The notes beneath the pieces are model-generated. The model was not told the DNA's origin and did not search any database. It worked only from the letters and a program-made list of their open reading frames with translations. Below are positions 8,612-16,546 of a stretch of DNA of 51,768 nucleotides, piece after piece; within the stretch, counting starts at the first letter, position 1; each line of letters begins with the position of its first letter. The DNA lies in contig JAUXMZ010000077.1 of NCBI GenBank assembly GCA_030683105.1, positions 1-51,768 on the forward strand, given 5' to 3'. Source of the stretch: Burkholderiales bacterium (GTDB taxonomy: Bacteria > Pseudomonadota > Gammaproteobacteria > Burkholderiales > SG8-41). Position numbers and translations under genes: made by a program.

Positions 8612-9352
8612 TCAACGCGCCCAGCAACTGACGGAGATGCCTTCGGCCGAAGCCCCTTCGGCGAAACGGAAGCTGACGCCCGGGCGTTTCCTCGCGTAAT
8701 CCAGGAATTCGATCACCTGGCGCGCGTGAGGCCGCGCCACGTTGTGCGCCGTATAGCAGCCGCCGGGCGCCATCTTCGTTTCCAGGTCGCGGAAATACTG
8801 CAGGTACCATTCCTTGTCAGCGTCCTGGAACACGAAATCCCAGGGCCCGGGCAACGTGCGCACCAGTTCGTGCGCATCCGCGAGCCGCGCGTCAACGTAT
8901 TCGGCGACCCCGGCGCGTTTCAAGTTGGCCAGCGCGCGCTCATGCCGCCCGCGGTCGATCTCGATGGTGACCACGCGGCCGCCGGTCTTCGCCGCCGCCC
9001 AGGCGAGCCACACGGTGGAGTGGCCGGTGGACGTGCCGATTTCCAGGATCGCCTTGTGCCCGCCCTTGACCACCAGATCGTGCAGTATCCTGCCGTCCTG
9101 GTAGGGCACGTTGAGGTAGTCCCATTTGTCGCGCTCGGCGTCGAGAAATCCCTGCACCTTGCGGTCGAGCTCGGGTGTCGCGCGCGGCGCCTGCGCGCCG
9201 GCTGCGGTGACGAACGACAGCCCCACGCAAACGGCCAGGAGAAACAGGCGGGCGAGTGCGAACAAGGCCCGCGGCGCAAGGTGGGAAACCCCTGAGATCG
9301 ATGACTGCTTGATAATCCTGACGTTGAAATAGTTATCCGATCTGGCCGTCAT
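8612..9352 (-). CDS. O-methyltransferase-like protein with an apparent signal peptide
   Basis: A 246-residue class I SAM-dependent methyltransferase of the catechol/caffeoyl-CoA O-methyltransferase type. Motif I is ILEIGTSTGHSTVWLA (near residue 102), followed by VVTIEIDRGRHERA and FVFQDADKEWY, where DADK would hold the divalent metal. Oddly, residues 27-54 form a hydrophobic segment ending in Ala-rich TAAGAQA, as in a signal peptide or anchor, and SAM is not expected in the periplasm. The start overlaps the end of the acetamidase gene by 20 bases, so translation is probably coupled. A later start would remove the hydrophobic segment, but I see no good one. Confidence 0.8.
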   Translation of the reverse strand: MTARSDNYFNVRIIKQSSISGVSHLAPRALFALARLFLLAVCVGLSFVTAAGAQAPRATPELDRKVQGFLDAERDKWDYLNVPYQDGRILHDLVVKGGHKAILEIGTSTGHSTVWLAWAAAKTGGRVVTIEIDRGRHERALANLKRAGVAEYVDARLADAHELVRTLPGPWDFVFQDADKEWYLQYFRDLETKMAPGGCYTAHNVARPHARQVIEFLDYARKRPGVSFRFAEGASAEGISVSCWAR

Positions 9353-10361
9353 GCCAATACTCCATTTTTTTCCTGAACAGATTTTTCGGGATCATGCCGT
9401 AAACCATCTTGATGTTGTTGACGGCTTCACCCACCCGGAAATCAACGCTCAAACTGGCTAGCGCATAAGCATCCGCTGCGGATAACCCGGCCCGATCCTG
9501 CAGGAAGTCTACGGTTTCCTGCACCGCATGCTTGAGCGCCGTGTCGAGATCTGCATCCATCCCCATCAAATAATAATGCGTCGCGTCTTCCGCACGCGGC
9601 CATGTCATGCGCGCCCCTGCGCCCTTGTGCACAATAAATTGCAGCGTAGGCGTCAACGAGATTTCGATCGCCGTGCCGTTGACCTCGCCATCCCCCTGCA
9701 TCGCATGCCCGTCGCCGGTATAAAAAAGCGCGCCATCGTTGAACACCGGCAAATAAAGAGTGGCGCCTGTCGTCAGCTGCTTCAAATCCATGTTGCCGCC
9801 CCAGACTCCGGGGGGCTTGGTGCTGGCTCGCCCGATATCCGGAGGCGGCGCAACTGCCATGATGCCCATAAACGGCGACAGGGGAATCTCGATATCGTCT
9901 GAAAACAGTGCGACTCCGCGCTCCAGATCCAGCCTGATTGTTTTGGGTGCCGCTATCTCCAGTAACTCGGGCAGGACGCCCGACCCGCGGCCCGAGGAAT
10001 TGACGCCATACGGAACACGAAACGCTATATCGAGTATGCGCACCTCCAGCATGTCGCCGGCCCGGGCGCCCTCCACATGGACCGGCCCGGTCAGCACGTG
10101 CACACCGGCGCCTTCGCCGCGCCTGGCCCGGCGGAATATGTCGGTCGCATCCTCGAGCACCTGCCCGGCGCGCACGCCGGCTTCACTGAAATAAGCGACA
10201 GGATCCCCCTTGAGCAGACCCTGGTGCGAAACGGTATCGATGCTCACCGTCTGCCCTGACTTTATCCGCAGTGCCGGGGGCACATCCGCCGCAATGTGAC
10301 CCCACACCACGGTGTCCGCCGTCGATCGCAGCGTTGCATTAACTGGGTATTTGGTATTCAT
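9333..10361 (-). CDS. Acetamidase/formamidase family protein
   Basis: A 342-residue protein of the FmdA/AmdA family, zinc-dependent hydrolases of small amides such as formamide and acetamide. Supporting stretches are VVWGHIAADVPPALRI near the N-terminus, THKPP-like STKPPGVWGGNMD (near residue 187), and GDGHAMQGDGEVNGTAIE (near 217), the family signature. The C-terminal VDFRVGEAVNN segment is also typical. There is no signal peptide, so it should be cytoplasmic. It is followed by the methyltransferase gene with overlapping ends. With the amidase at 4.9 kb it suggests that amides are nitrogen or carbon sources here (inference). Confidence 0.92.
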   Translation of the reverse strand: MNTKYPVNATLRSTADTVVWGHIAADVPPALRIKSGQTVSIDTVSHQGLLKGDPVAYFSEAGVRAGQVLEDATDIFRRARRGEGAGVHVLTGPVHVEGARAGDMLEVRILDIAFRVPYGVNSSGRGSGVLPELLEIAAPKTIRLDLERGVALFSDDIEIPLSPFMGIMAVAPPPDIGRASTKPPGVWGGNMDLKQLTTGATLYLPVFNDGALFYTGDGHAMQGDGEVNGTAIEISLTPTLQFIVHKGAGARMTWPRAEDATHYYLMGMDADLDTALKHAVQETVDFLQDRAGLSAADAYALASLSVDFRVGEAVNNIKMVYGMIPKNLFRKKMEYWHDGQIG

Positions 10362-10397
10362 TGTTTTGATCTGCCTGGGCGCAGACCCCTAAGCCTC

Positions 10398-10970
10398 TTA
10401 CCCTTTCACTGGCTTGAGATTGCCGCAATCGTTCGACAACCACTTGCCGCGCGCCTCCATGGCCATCTGCTCCGGCTTGCCCTTGGTTTGAGTCGTCGTC
10501 GTCATTTTCATGGAGTACGACTCGGGGCTGTGCAGTGTCACTTCACCTTCTCCGCTGGACGACGGTTTGGCACAGACGAACTTGAAGCGGGTGGTGTTGC
10601 CGCTGCGCTTTGAGTATTCCTGCTTGCAGTCGCCCTGCTGTGCCGGTGGCTCGTTGCGAGCGGCCATTTCCTTGCTCATGCAGATCCGGGCGGTCATGGC
10701 GCCGCCCGCGCCGGTGCCCATGCCCACACCTTGCTGCGCCATCATCTGCTCCATCTGCATGCGTTGCGCCGGTGGCATCGCGGCAAGCTGCTGTTGCATT
10801 TCGGACTGCGCGGCGGCCATTTTTGCGCCCGTGTCGCCGCCTATTTTGTTGGTGATTTCCCACAAACCGGGTTTCATCGTTTGCGCTGCCGCCGGTACCG
10901 CGATCAGCCCGCAACAGAGGATTCCCACAATACCCAATCCTAAGCGCTGGCCCGTCACTGATTTATGCAT
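10398..10970 (-). CDS. DUF3617 family secreted protein
   Basis: A 190-residue protein with a signal peptide (about residues 1-30, ending VPAAAQ), then MKPGLWEITNKIGG, the usual opening of DUF3617 proteins. A Met/Gln-rich stretch (about 50-85: PPAQRMQMEQMMAQQ) is followed by ICMSKEMAARN and CKQEYSKRSGNTTRFKFVC, whose Cys residues could form disulfides. DUF3617 proteins are periplasmic and of unknown function. The ATG at 10970 is chosen because it starts the signal peptide; the open frame runs much further upstream without homology. It lies alone, 36 bases downstream of the acetamidase start on the same strand and divergent from xdhC. Confidence 0.85.
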   Translation of the reverse strand: MHKSVTGQRLGLGIVGILCCGLIAVPAAAQTMKPGLWEITNKIGGDTGAKMAAAQSEMQQQLAAMPPAQRMQMEQMMAQQGVGMGTGAGGAMTARICMSKEMAARNEPPAQQGDCKQEYSKRSGNTTRFKFVCAKPSSSGEGEVTLHSPESYSMKMTTTTQTKGKPEQMAMEARGKWLSNDCGNLKPVKG

Positions 10971-11158
10971 AATGGCTCCGGTCTGTTGATGGATTGAACA
11001 CGCCTGGCAGCATTCTATCGCCAAATACGGTCCGGCATGACCGGGTTGGTCCGGCGCGGGCCAGAAATACCGGAAGCTTTGTTTTCTGTCAAAATGCAAA
11101 ACCGGATGACATTTTCCGTCCCTGTGACATAACCTGTTCGCTCGTATCGGAGGCAGCC

Positions 11159-11482
11159 ATGGCTGAAGCGGCGCTCGATGTTCTCGCACAAGTCCGGCAG
11201 TGGCAGGAGGCCGGCAAGGGGGTTGCGCTCGCCACAGTGGTCAACACCTGGGGCTCGTCGCCGTGCGCGGCCGGCAGCCATCTCGCGGTAAACGCGGACA
11301 GCGCGTTCGTCGGTTCCGTGTCCGGCGGCTGCATCGAGGGCGCGGTGGTGACCGAAGCCCTGGAGGTGATCGCCGACGGCAAGCCGCGCCAGCTCGAATA
11401 CGGCGTGACCGACGAAATGGCCTGGTCCATAGGCCTTGCCTGCGGCGGCAAGGTGCAGATCTACGTCGAGCGTGTCGAATGA
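11159..11482 (+). CDS. XdhC/CoxI family protein, N-terminal domain
   Basis: A 107-residue stand-alone copy of the XdhC_CoxI domain: TWGSSPCAAGSHLAV and GSVSGGCIEGAVV are the conserved blocks, with a Cys in each. XdhC-type proteins help insert sulfurated molybdenum cofactor into xanthine dehydrogenase-like enzymes, and CoxI relatives act with CO-dehydrogenase-family enzymes. GGAGG (11149-11153) precedes ATG 11159. The stop overlaps the next start in ATGA (11479-11482), giving translational coupling to the partner Rossmann domain. In many bacteria both domains are in one protein; here they are split. No molybdenum hydroxylase subunits are in the window. Confidence 0.9.
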   Translation: MAEAALDVLAQVRQWQEAGKGVALATVVNTWGSSPCAAGSHLAVNADSAFVGSVSGGCIEGAVVTEALEVIADGKPRQLEYGVTDEMAWSIGLACGGKVQIYVERVE

Positions 11483-12168
11483 AGCGCGATTACCTGCAGC
11501 AGATACTCGCCGCCCAGGTGCAAAAGCGGCCGATCGCCGTGGCAACACGGCTCGCCGACGGCGCGCAGTCCATTTGCGATGGCGCGACCTGCGCCGGTGA
11601 GGTGGAGTTGAGCGCCGATCAGCTTGCGGAAGCGCACAAGCTGCTGGTGGCCGGGCGCAGCGCCGCACTTGCAACGAGCAAGGGTGAAATCTTCCTGCGC
11701 AGCTACACGCCACCCGCCAAGATGGTGGTGATCGGCGCGGTGCACATCGCGCAGTACCTCGTACCCATGGCGGCGCTCGCCGGATTCGAGGTGATCGTCA
11801 TCGATCCGCGCCAGGCCTTCGCCACCGCGGCGCGCTTTCCCGGCGTCACGCTGATCACCGAATGGCCGGGCCCGGCGCTGAAGAAAGTCGGCCTCGATGA
11901 CCGCACCGCGGTGGTGACCCTGACCCACGATCCCAAGCTCGATGATCCGGCGCTCGTTGCCGCGCTGCAAAGCCCGGTGTTCTACATCGGCGCGCTGGGC
12001 AGCACCCGCACCCACGCCAAGCGCATCGAGCGCCTGCGCGAGCACGGCCTCGCGGAACTCGCGCCGCGCATCCATGCGCCGGTGGGGCTGGACCTCGGCG
12101 GGCGCGCCGCGGCCGAAATCGCGGTCTCCGTGCTCGCGCAGGTGATACAGGAACGCTACCGGCGGTGA
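11479..12168 (+). CDS. XdhC family protein, Rossmann (C-terminal) domain
   Basis: A 229-residue partner of the preceding gene. The second half has the XdhC Rossmann fold: MVVIGAVHIAQYLVPMA (near residue 76), FEVIVIDPRQAFATA, then VVTLTHDPKLDDPAL and YIGALGSTRTHAKRIERL, and an APVGLDLGGRAAAEIA end, all characteristic. The dinucleotide-type glycine motif reads G-A-V-H rather than the more usual G-A-G-H. The first 70 residues are less conserved. It is coupled to the N-domain gene through a 4-base overlap. It probably acts with that protein in molybdenum-cofactor maturation of an enzyme encoded elsewhere. Confidence 0.9.
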   Translation: MKRDYLQQILAAQVQKRPIAVATRLADGAQSICDGATCAGEVELSADQLAEAHKLLVAGRSAALATSKGEIFLRSYTPPAKMVVIGAVHIAQYLVPMAALAGFEVIVIDPRQAFATAARFPGVTLITEWPGPALKKVGLDDRTAVVTLTHDPKLDDPALVAALQSPVFYIGALGSTRTHAKRIERLREHGLAELAPRIHAPVGLDLGGRAAAEIAVSVLAQVIQERYRR

Positions 12169-12218
12169 TACGAAGGGGCGAGCCTGTTCCGCTCCAAAAA
12201 AATATCTGAAAATATCGC

Positions 12219-13106
12219 ATGACCGACCCCATCATCGACGCCCACCATCACATCTGGCGCGTCGCCAAAGTCCCCTGGCTCAACGGCCCGCAACTGCCGC
12301 GCATATTCGGCGATTACGGCGCGCTGCGCCGCGATTACCCGGTCAGCGAATTGCTGGCCGACATGCAGTCGTCAAACGTGGTGAAGTCGGTCTATATCCA
12401 GATCAACGTCGCGCCGGGGAATGAAGTCGAGGAAGTCGAGTGGGTGCAGTCGGTCGCCGACGAGAGCGGTTTTCCGCACGGCATCGTCGGCTACGCGGAT
12501 CTCGCCGCGCCCGACGTGGCCGCAACACTCGACCGGCAACTGGCCTGCGCCAACCTGCGCGGTATCCGCCAGCAACTGCACTGGCACGAAAAGCCGCTTT
12601 ACCGTTTTGCGCCGCGTCCAGATCTGATGAACGACCCTGCGTGGCGCGCGGGCCTGCGCCAGTTGGAGCAGCGCGGGCTGCTGTTCGAACTGCAGGTGTT
12701 CGCGAGCCAGATGATGGATGCTGCAAAACTCGCTCAGGATTTCCCGGGCGTGACCTTCGTGCTGCTGCATGCCGGCATGCTCGAAGACCGCAGCACGGAG
12801 GGCTGGGCGGCATGGCGCAAGGGCATGCGCGCGCTCGCCGCGTGTTCTAACGTGGTCGTCAAACTGTCCGGGCTCGGCACCTTCGAGCACCAGTGTTCGA
12901 CTGAATTATGGCAGTCGGTGATCAGGGAGACGGTGGAGATGTTCGGGCCGGAGCGCTGCCTCTACGGCAGCAACTATCCGATAGAAAAACTGTGGACGAG
13001 CTACGACAACATCGTGGCGGTGATGACGGAATGTCTGTCCGGCCTGCCGCGCAGTGCGCAGCGCGCGATTTTCTTCGGCAATGCGCTGCGCGTTTATCGC
13101 CTCTAA
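12219..13106 (+). CDS. Amidohydrolase family protein (TIM-barrel, Amidohydro_2)
   Basis: A 295-residue cytoplasmic hydrolase of the lactonase-like amidohydrolases (L-fuconolactonase/PDC-hydrolase group). DAHHHIWR at residues 8-15 gives the metal-site histidines. GIRQQLHWHEK (near 108), FVLLHAGM (near 182) and the late LYGSNYPIEKL (near 247) match strand-end motifs; the usual Asp of GSDWP is Asn in GSNYP. It follows the xdhC pair by 50 bases on the same strand and ends convergently, with a 4-base overlap, on the DUF2249 gene. It probably opens a lactone or hydrolyses a ring carboxylate; the substrate is not evident. Confidence 0.88.
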   Translation: MTDPIIDAHHHIWRVAKVPWLNGPQLPRIFGDYGALRRDYPVSELLADMQSSNVVKSVYIQINVAPGNEVEEVEWVQSVADESGFPHGIVGYADLAAPDVAATLDRQLACANLRGIRQQLHWHEKPLYRFAPRPDLMNDPAWRAGLRQLEQRGLLFELQVFASQMMDAAKLAQDFPGVTFVLLHAGMLEDRSTEGWAAWRKGMRALAACSNVVVKLSGLGTFEHQCSTELWQSVIRETVEMFGPERCLYGSNYPIEKLWTSYDNIVAVMTECLSGLPRSAQRAIFFGNALRVYRL

Positions 13107-13372
13107 GGCTGGCTCAGCACTTTAAAATCGATGACGATTTCCCCGGGTTCGCGCGAAACATAGGCGATATTGATGCGAGGCCCATAGTGCCCGTCAATTT
13201 GCGACAACAGCGGCAATGGGTCATGGTCGTTGCAAAAGCGCATGCACTCCCCCGGCTTCAGCGCGGCGAGCGCGCCAAAAATGGCCGCGTGCCGAAAACG
13301 CTTGGCGACACCGCGCGCATCAAACGGATAAACGCCCTCGGCTATCACCGGGATGGAACAATCATGTGCCAT
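13103..13372 (-). CDS. DUF2249 domain protein
   Basis: An 89-residue protein covering one DUF2249 domain: FDARGVAKRFRHAAIFGALAAL followed by LKPGECMRFCNDHDPLPLL. The HDPLPLL ending is the family signature. DUF2249 proteins are small, cytoplasmic and of unknown biochemical role, and they recur beside nitric oxide and denitrification genes, as here downstream of qNOR on the same strand. ATG 13372 is selected because GGAG lies just before it; an in-frame ATG at 13390 gives six extra residues. It is separated from the qNOR gene by a terminator, so it probably has its own promoter or depends on read-through. Confidence 0.85.
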   Translation of the reverse strand: MAHDCSIPVIAEGVYPFDARGVAKRFRHAAIFGALAALKPGECMRFCNDHDPLPLLSQIDGHYGPRINIAYVSREPGEIVIDFKVLSQP

Positions 13373-13393
13373 GGTAACTCCTTGTGTCATATG

Positions 13394-13429
13394 TAAAAAA
13401 AGCGAAAAGGCCCGCGTACGCGGCGGGCC
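13394..13429 (-). terminator. Rho-independent terminator of the qNOR gene
   Basis: Read on the minus strand, GGCCCGC (13429-13423) pairs with GCGGGCC (13415-13409) over a 7-base loop, followed by TTTTCGCTTTTTTT (13408-13395). It lies 20 bases after the qNOR stop codon and before the DUF2249 gene. Confidence 0.8.
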
Positions 13430-13448
13430 GGGTTTTGGCCGGCGAAGA

Positions 13449-15728
13449 TCAGCCTTTTGCCGGCTGTGCCGCGGGCGCTGCCAGCGGCCGGGCGCGTTTG
13501 CCGCCGGTCAACAGGCGCACGGCAAATAACGTGAGAAACAGAATGCCGAATGAAAATACGACGTCGCCCGGCACCCGCAGCCATACGAGTGTTTCCATCA
13601 GTTGCGAGTGGATCACTTCCGGCGAACGCGCGAACCACACGCCCTGGGTAATGCTGGCCCAGGCCTGGTAAATTCCTGCCGGCACCAGCGAGATGAACAC
13701 CATCAGCGCCAGTCCGATATTGAGCGACCAGAACATCGGCCGCAACAACTTGTCGGACCATGCCGCGCGATCGGTCAGCCCCCGCAGGCAGAACAGCATC
13801 AACCCGATGCCCAGCATCCCATACACGCCGAACAGCGCGGCATGGCCATGGGCCGCCGTCATGTTCATGCCCTGCATGTAATACAGCGCAATCGGCGTGT
13901 TGATCGTGAAACCCAGCAGCCCCGCGCCGATCACGTTCCAGAATCCCACGGCGATGAAGCACAGAATCGGCCATTTGTAGGTCTCGACCCAGGGCGCGGC
14001 CTTGGAGCGCTGGTAGTTGCGGTACGCTTCGACGCCGATCATCGCCAGCGGCACCACTTCCAGCGCCGAGAACATCGAGCCGATGGCAATGACCGAAGTC
14101 GGCGTGCCCGTGAAGTAAAGATGGTGCAGGGTGCCCAGGATGCCGCCGAACAGGAACACGATGGTTTCGAGCACGATGGCGGTATGGGCGGTCGCGGCGC
14201 GGATCAATCCGAGACGCGTGAACAACAGCGCAATCACCGCGGTGGCGAACACTTCGAAGAAGCCTTCCACCCACAGATGCACCAGCCACCAGCGCCAGTA
14301 CTCGATCATCGAATAATGGGTGCGCGGGCCCCAGGCCAGCGACGACGCGTAGAAACCGCCGATGCAAAGCGCCGCCAGGAATACCATCGCAATCAGGCCG
14401 CGGCTTTCGGAAGGTTTTTTCAGCGCCGGCATCAGACCCCGGCCCAGCAGCGTCACCCAGAACAGCAGGCCGACGAACAGCAGGATCTGCCAGATGCGTC
14501 CCATGCTGGTGTATTCGAGCCCCTGATTGCCCACCCAGAAACTGAAATCATTCCCCATGTGCTGCAACGTGCCCAGCCAGCCGGACGCGGTGGAGCCGAC
14601 CACAATGAACAACAACGCATAGAACAGCACGTTGACGCCCAGTTTCTGGTATTTCGGTTCATATCCCGAAATGGCAGGCGCGATATACAGGCCGGTGGCC
14701 AGCCATGCGGTGGCGATCCATAATACGGCGAACTGGGTATGTATGGTCCGGCTCACCGTAAAGGGCAGAATCTGCGCTAGCGGATAGCCGAAAAAGCTTT
14801 GTCCTTCGACCGCGTAGTGGGCGGTGATCACGCCCATGCCGACCTGCGCCAGTATCAGGCCGATCACGACGAAGAAATATTTTTTGGTCGCCTTCATCGA
14901 CGGCGTCGGCTTCAGATTGAACAGCGGATCCTCTTTGGGCGGCGTGGGATCGCCTTCTTCCTTGCTGACCGAGTGGTAGAAGATCATGCCCGCAATGGCC
15001 GCAAGCAACAGGATCACGCTGGCGATCGACCAGATGCCGGCGCTGGCCGGCGGCGTATTGCCGATCAGCGGTTCGTGCGGCCAGTTGCTGGTGTAGCTCA
15101 GATCGGATTCGCCGGGGCGGTCGGTGCCGGCCGCCCATGAGGCCCAGAAAAAGAAGGCGGCCAGTGCCTGCCGGTCCGCCGGGTCCTGCAGCGAGCCGGC
15201 CATCATCGCATATTGCTCGCGCAGTGTATCCAGCGACGCGTCATCGCCGAACAACCCCGTGTAATGCTGCGCGACTTGCCGGACCGCCGCGGCACGTTCG
15301 GCCGTCAGCGTGACGATGCCGCTCCCGGCATCGTAAGTGTTGCGCCGCATCTCGGCCTTGAGCAAGCCGTTCAATTGCGCCTGCTGGCCGGCGCCGAGTT
15401 GCCCGTATGCCTTGCCAAAATCGCGCTGCGCCCATATTTCACGCAACGCCAGCGCTTCGCGATGCAGCCAGTCCGCCGACCAGTCCGGCGCGAGATAACT
15501 GCCGTGGCCCCATACCGTTCCCAATTGCTGGCCGCCGGCGGCCAGCCAGGCATTCTGGCCGCGCTGGACTTGTTCCGCCGAAAACACGACATTGCCTTCC
15601 GTGCTGACGACTTGTTTGGGGATCGGGGGCGCCTTGACGTAAATCTCCGTTCCGACCCAGCCCAAAACGGCGAAGGAAAGAACGCAGATGACGGCCAGCC
15701 AAGTCCAGAGTTTTCGCGTAGCGTGCAT
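13449..15728 (-). CDS. norZ: Quinol-dependent nitric oxide reductase (qNOR)
   Basis: A 759-residue single-subunit nitric oxide reductase of the heme-copper oxidase superfamily, reducing 2 NO to N2O with quinol electrons at the inner membrane. The N-terminal membrane helix and the periplasmic domain (about residues 30-230), fused to the 12-helix NorB-like core, define the quinol type. Ligand motifs are present: TIHTQFAVLW (heme), HLWVEGFFEVF (FeB His and essential Glu), GTLHHLYFTGTP (FeB His pair) and TAAHGHAALFGVYG (two heme histidines). Length is normal for the family. It is divergent from nsrR with an NsrR-type operator between them, and is followed by a terminator. No heme-c motif or norC is present, so this is probably NO detoxification rather than full denitrification. 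Confidence 0.96.
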   Translation of the reverse strand: MHATRKLWTWLAVICVLSFAVLGWVGTEIYVKAPPIPKQVVSTEGNVVFSAEQVQRGQNAWLAAGGQQLGTVWGHGSYLAPDWSADWLHREALALREIWAQRDFGKAYGQLGAGQQAQLNGLLKAEMRRNTYDAGSGIVTLTAERAAAVRQVAQHYTGLFGDDASLDTLREQYAMMAGSLQDPADRQALAAFFFWASWAAGTDRPGESDLSYTSNWPHEPLIGNTPPASAGIWSIASVILLLAAIAGMIFYHSVSKEEGDPTPPKEDPLFNLKPTPSMKATKKYFFVVIGLILAQVGMGVITAHYAVEGQSFFGYPLAQILPFTVSRTIHTQFAVLWIATAWLATGLYIAPAISGYEPKYQKLGVNVLFYALLFIVVGSTASGWLGTLQHMGNDFSFWVGNQGLEYTSMGRIWQILLFVGLLFWVTLLGRGLMPALKKPSESRGLIAMVFLAALCIGGFYASSLAWGPRTHYSMIEYWRWWLVHLWVEGFFEVFATAVIALLFTRLGLIRAATAHTAIVLETIVFLFGGILGTLHHLYFTGTPTSVIAIGSMFSALEVVPLAMIGVEAYRNYQRSKAAPWVETYKWPILCFIAVGFWNVIGAGLLGFTINTPIALYYMQGMNMTAAHGHAALFGVYGMLGIGLMLFCLRGLTDRAAWSDKLLRPMFWSLNIGLALMVFISLVPAGIYQAWASITQGVWFARSPEVIHSQLMETLVWLRVPGDVVFSFGILFLTLFAVRLLTGGKRARPLAAPAAQPAKG

Positions 15729-15785
15729 TGCAAATATCCTTTACTGGTTGAGAGGAAAAGCTGCGGGCCAGGGGCCATTAAAGAA

Positions 15786-15798
15786 GTATTTTATATAC
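15786..15798. promoter_or_regulatory. Possible second NsrR half-site
   Basis: GTATTTTATATAC is a 13-base imperfect palindrome whose outer arms (GTAT/ATAC) resemble the RTATTT/AAATAY core of NsrR sites. It lies between the main operator and the qNOR start, 58 bases from that ATG. It could be a second, weaker site or simply AT-rich promoter sequence. Confidence 0.35.
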
Positions 15799-15807
15799 AT
15801 TAATTAG

Positions 15808-15830
15808 AAGATGCAAATGAAATACATCTA
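15808..15830. promoter_or_regulatory. NsrR operator between qNOR and nsrR genes
   Basis: AAGATG at 15808-15813 and CATCTA at 15825-15830 are mirrored arms around an AT-rich centre (CAAATGAAATA). This closely matches the known 23-base NsrR consensus with AGATG...CATCT ends and an 11-base spacing. It sits 80 bases upstream of the qNOR start and 105 bases upstream of nsrR, so one site may govern both divergent genes, giving NO-induced qNOR and autoregulated NsrR. Confidence 0.85.
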
Positions 15831-15934
15831 TATCGGGATGGCTTGCCTCAAGGGCGGCCGCAGGCCCGGGGAGCCGTCATAAACCTATATAATGCTTACT
15901 GCTATTAAGGCATTGACCGGGCTGGGAATTGACG

Positions 15935-16405
15935 ATGAGACTGACGGCTTACACCGACTACGCGCTGCGCACCCTGATGCACCTCGGCATGCACCGGGAC
16001 CGGCTGGTGACGATACAGGACATCGCCGATCTGCATGGCATCTCCAAGAACCATTTGATGAAAGTGGCGCATCAGCTGGGCCTTTCCGGGATGGTGGAAA
16101 CCGTGCGCGGCCGCAACGGCGGGCTCAAGCTGAAAAAAGAGCCGGGAGATATCAATATCGGCGAAGTGGTGCGCAATACCGAAACCGATTTTTTCATGGC
16201 CGAATGTTTTGACCGAAAAAAAAACCAATGCGCGTACCTGCCTTCCTGCAAACTGAAGGAGGTATTGCATTCGGCCACGGTTGCCTATTTGAAAGTGCTT
16301 GATGGTGTGACGCTCGACGAATTGATAAAGAATGATGCCAGACGCGCCAGCAAGCGATTGCCCGCCAACCGTATACGTATCTATCCCCGCGCCAAGGCCC
16401 CGTGA
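15935..16405 (+). CDS. nsrR: Rrf2-family NO-sensing repressor NsrR
   Basis: A 156-residue Rrf2 regulator. The N-terminus MRLTAYTDYALRTLMHLG and the winged helix (IQDIADLHGISKNHLMKV, RGRNGGLKL) are typical of NsrR. The three Cys that bind an iron-sulfur cluster are in ECFDRKKNQC and then AYLPSC, spaced C-x7-C-x5-C. NO attack on the cluster releases the repressor. ATG 15935 is preferred; TTG 15929 is in frame. It is divergent from the qNOR gene and shares its operator, which supports the assignment strongly. Confidence 0.94.
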   Translation: MRLTAYTDYALRTLMHLGMHRDRLVTIQDIADLHGISKNHLMKVAHQLGLSGMVETVRGRNGGLKLKKEPGDINIGEVVRNTETDFFMAECFDRKKNQCAYLPSCKLKEVLHSATVAYLKVLDGVTLDELIKNDARRASKRLPANRIRIYPRAKAP

Positions 16406-16483
16406 TGTCATGAGACGCGCGTTTATTGATGTTACGGGTTCTTGAAAGTTGGATCCCTGCCGACAGACGGTTCGATGCGGTTG

Positions 16484-16511
16484 TTGACGCGGCAATTAAT
16501 GGGATCATACT
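16484..16511 (+). promoter_or_regulatory. Likely sigma-70 promoter of the DUF1993 gene
   Basis: TTGACG (16484-16489) and CATACT (16506-16511) are separated by 16 bases, with an AT-rich spacer. The start codon lies 35 bases after the -10 element. Predicted from sequence only. Confidence 0.45.
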
Positions 16512-16546
16512 GATGGCCCTGCAAACCCATACCCCAGGAAAACCCG

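Noticed and set aside
13602-14723. 373-codon plus-strand frame over qNOR
   Set aside because: Antisense of the qNOR membrane core; composition is Arg/Gln/His-rich, as expected for a shadow.
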